From Microcaldota archaeon (GTDB taxonomy: Archaea; Micrarchaeota; Micrarchaeia; Micrarchaeales; CABMGC01): a stretch of 6,523 bases of DNA. Of the stretch, positions 5,544-6,523 are shown one piece after another (within the stretch, counting starts at the first letter, position 1; each line of letters starts with the position of its first letter). A program made the translations under genes and the position numbers. The stretch covers positions 1 to 6,523 of the forward strand of contig JAJYXH010000073.1 of NCBI GenBank assembly GCA_021791075.1. The letters run 5' to 3'. The notes below the pieces were generated by a model. That model ran no database searches. It was not told where the DNA came from and was given only the letters and a program-made list of their open reading frames with translations.

Positions 5544-6350
5544 ATGGGACTGCTTGGGAAGACTGCCGAGTTCTTCAAAGAGATGGGGGAGAAGAGAGTC
5601 GAGCAGCAGATAAGTCGTTTATTCTATGATACCGATGCGGTAGAGAAGGCGCTCAGGTCCGAGGCCAAGAAGTTCGGCATAGACATAGGCAAGATACAGG
5701 CAAAGAGCTATTATGATGCTCTCGGAATAAAGTACACCAACGACCCGAAGGCCATACGGGATGCCTATCTCCGGCTTGTGAAGAAGTACCATCCGGACGT
5801 GAGCACCGATCCGAATGCAACGAAGAGGACTGAAGAGGTCAATGAGGCATACTCTGTTCTGAAAGACAAGAAGCTCAAGGAAGAGTACGACCTGAGCTCC
5901 TCAAAAGGGGCAAACCGCATGGGACAGGAAGTAACCAAGAGCATATCTGACATGGTTCTTAGAAAGTACATAGAGGCAAGGGAGAAGGACTTCGATGAGT
6001 TCAGGAAGCGCGTCTCCATGCCAATGACAAGGGACGCCGCAAAGGCAGCGATAGACGAGGTCACCGAGTGGAAGAAGAGGTACAACAAAGTTACCAGAGC
6101 AATCTTCGGGCAGTTCTGGGATCATGGCAGGAAGATAAAGTCTCTCCATTCGTCAAACAAGAGCCTCATAAAGGGAAAGTTTGGGAGATCCAAGCTGGTT
6201 GATCTTGAACGAAACGAGGCAAGGCTCTCATCACTTCTCAGCATATACAATGAGTTGGACAAAGGAGTGTCATCCATCGTGGCTAGTGTGGAGAGAAAGA
6301 TAGGAAGTGACGAATCGAAAGCATCAGAAAAGATGCGGAGCATGGTGTAA
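5544..6350 (+). CDS. J-domain (DnaJ-like) protein of unusual architecture
   Basis: The 268-residue product starts MGLLGKTAEFFKEMGEKRVE. The J domain is internal, at about residues 55-117: SYYDALGIKYTNDPKAIRDA, helix LRLVKKYHPDVS with the HPD triad (83-85) that stimulates Hsp70 ATPases, then EEVNEAYSVLKDKKLKEEYD. Before it lie about 54 residues that look helical and charged. After it come about 150 residues, also mostly helical and rich in Lys, Arg and Glu. There is no Gly/Phe linker, no CxxCxGxG zinc repeats and no signal peptide, so this is not a classical DnaJ; it fits a type III (class C) J protein whose flanks choose the client. No dnaK or grpE is in the window. The start at 5544 rather than 5520 is set by the TATA-like box at 5514-5521. 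A histidine-phosphatase gene follows 2 bases after the stop. The client is unknown. Confidence 0.88.
   Translation: MGLLGKTAEFFKEMGEKRVEQQISRLFYDTDAVEKALRSEAKKFGIDIGKIQAKSYYDALGIKYTNDPKAIRDAYLRLVKKYHPDVSTDPNATKRTEEVNEAYSVLKDKKLKEEYDLSSSKGANRMGQEVTKSISDMVLRKYIEAREKDFDEFRKRVSMPMTRDAAKAAIDEVTEWKKRYNKVTRAIFGQFWDHGRKIKSLHSSNKSLIKGKFGRSKLVDLERNEARLSSLLSIYNELDKGVSSIVASVERKIGSDESKASEKMRSMV
6344..6347 (+). promoter_or_regulatory. Ribosome-binding site of the histidine phosphatase gene
   Basis: GGTG lies within the last codons of the J-domain gene, 5 bases before the GTG at 6353. It supports GTG as the start and suggests coupling to the upstream gene. Confidence 0.4.
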
Positions 6351-6352
6351 TT

Positions 6353-6523
6353 GTGAGATTGATAATTGTCAGGCATGGCGAAACCGAAGAGAACATGAGC
6401 CATATAGTCCAAGGTCACAGGCACGGCAAGCTGAGCAAGAGGGGATTGAAGCAGGCAAAGGCCATCGGACTTAAATTAAAAAACGAGAGAATCGACGCGA
6501 TATTTTCAAGTGACCTAAGAAGA
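6353..6523 (+). CDS. Histidine phosphatase (phosphoglycerate-mutase-like), N-terminal part
   Basis: Only the first 57 codons are in the window; the gene runs off the right edge with the frame open. Read from GTG, the protein begins MRLIIVRHGETEENMSHIVQ. RHGE is the signature of the histidine phosphatase superfamily, with His8 (in RHG) the phospho-accepting residue and Arg7 beside it. LSKRGLKQAKAIG and AIFSSDLRR are the next family landmarks, the latter matching the usual SSDLxRA. Members include cofactor-dependent phosphoglycerate mutases, alpha-ribazole phosphatases and broad-specificity phosphatases, and the N-terminus cannot separate them. The GTG lies 2 bases after the J-domain gene stop and is preceded by GGTG, so the two genes are probably cotranscribed. 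Confidence 0.9.
   Translation, partial: MRLIIVRHGETEENMSHIVQGHRHGKLSKRGLKQAKAIGLKLKNERIDAIFSSDLRR

Noticed and set aside
1..6523. CRISPR array, insertion sequence, toxin-antitoxin or other defence system
   Set aside because: No regularly spaced repeats, no transposase or nuclease motifs and no small paired genes of that kind were found on either strand.

Overview
The window looks archaeal. It carries a class I CCA-adding enzyme, isopentenyl phosphate kinase, a GHMP-family mevalonate kinase and a mevalonate-type decarboxylase. It also has a tRNA gene without an encoded CCA end, and AT-rich TATA-like boxes placed so that several mRNAs should be leaderless. Coding GC is mid-range (about 45-55% in the lines I counted). 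A small-genome lineage such as a DPANN archaeon (for example Micrarchaeota) fits this gene mix, but that placement is a guess.

Layout, left to right. (1) Positions 1-430 are AT-rich (about 34% GC by hand count over 1-360) and hold the decayed, edge-truncated remains of a C39-like/papain-like cysteine peptidase gene on the minus strand. It carries three apparent single-base deletions and one in-frame stop. (2) Positions 437-508 are a tRNA-Ala(CGC) on the minus strand with intact stems but an odd D-loop/T-loop pair; its 3' end faces the AT-rich segment. (3) Positions 576-917 (minus) encode a small DUF4870-like membrane protein. (4) Positions 1062-3252 (plus) are a two-gene unit of the CCA-adding enzyme and isopentenyl phosphate kinase. 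(5) Positions 5445-3264 (minus) are a two-gene unit of mevalonate kinase and a decarboxylase, running tail-to-tail into the kinase gene with only 11 bases between stops. (6) From 5544 (plus) comes a J-domain protein of unusual architecture, followed after 2 bases by the first 57 codons of a histidine-phosphatase gene that runs off the right edge.

How the genes work together. Mevalonate kinase, the decarboxylase and isopentenyl phosphate kinase could convert mevalonate to isopentenyl diphosphate (IPP), the building block of archaeal lipids. No phosphomevalonate kinase is seen here. The decarboxylase keeps its catalytic Lys, Arg and Asp, but has Lys where yeast diphosphomevalonate decarboxylase has Arg74. 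The simplest reading is the alternative route mevalonate -> mevalonate 5-phosphate -> isopentenyl phosphate -> IPP, all encoded in 3 kb. The CCA-adding enzyme would finish tRNAs such as the neighbouring tRNA-Ala. I found no CRISPR array, insertion sequence or evident defence system. The least explained items are the decayed peptidase beside the tRNA, the tRNA elbow, and the J-domain protein.
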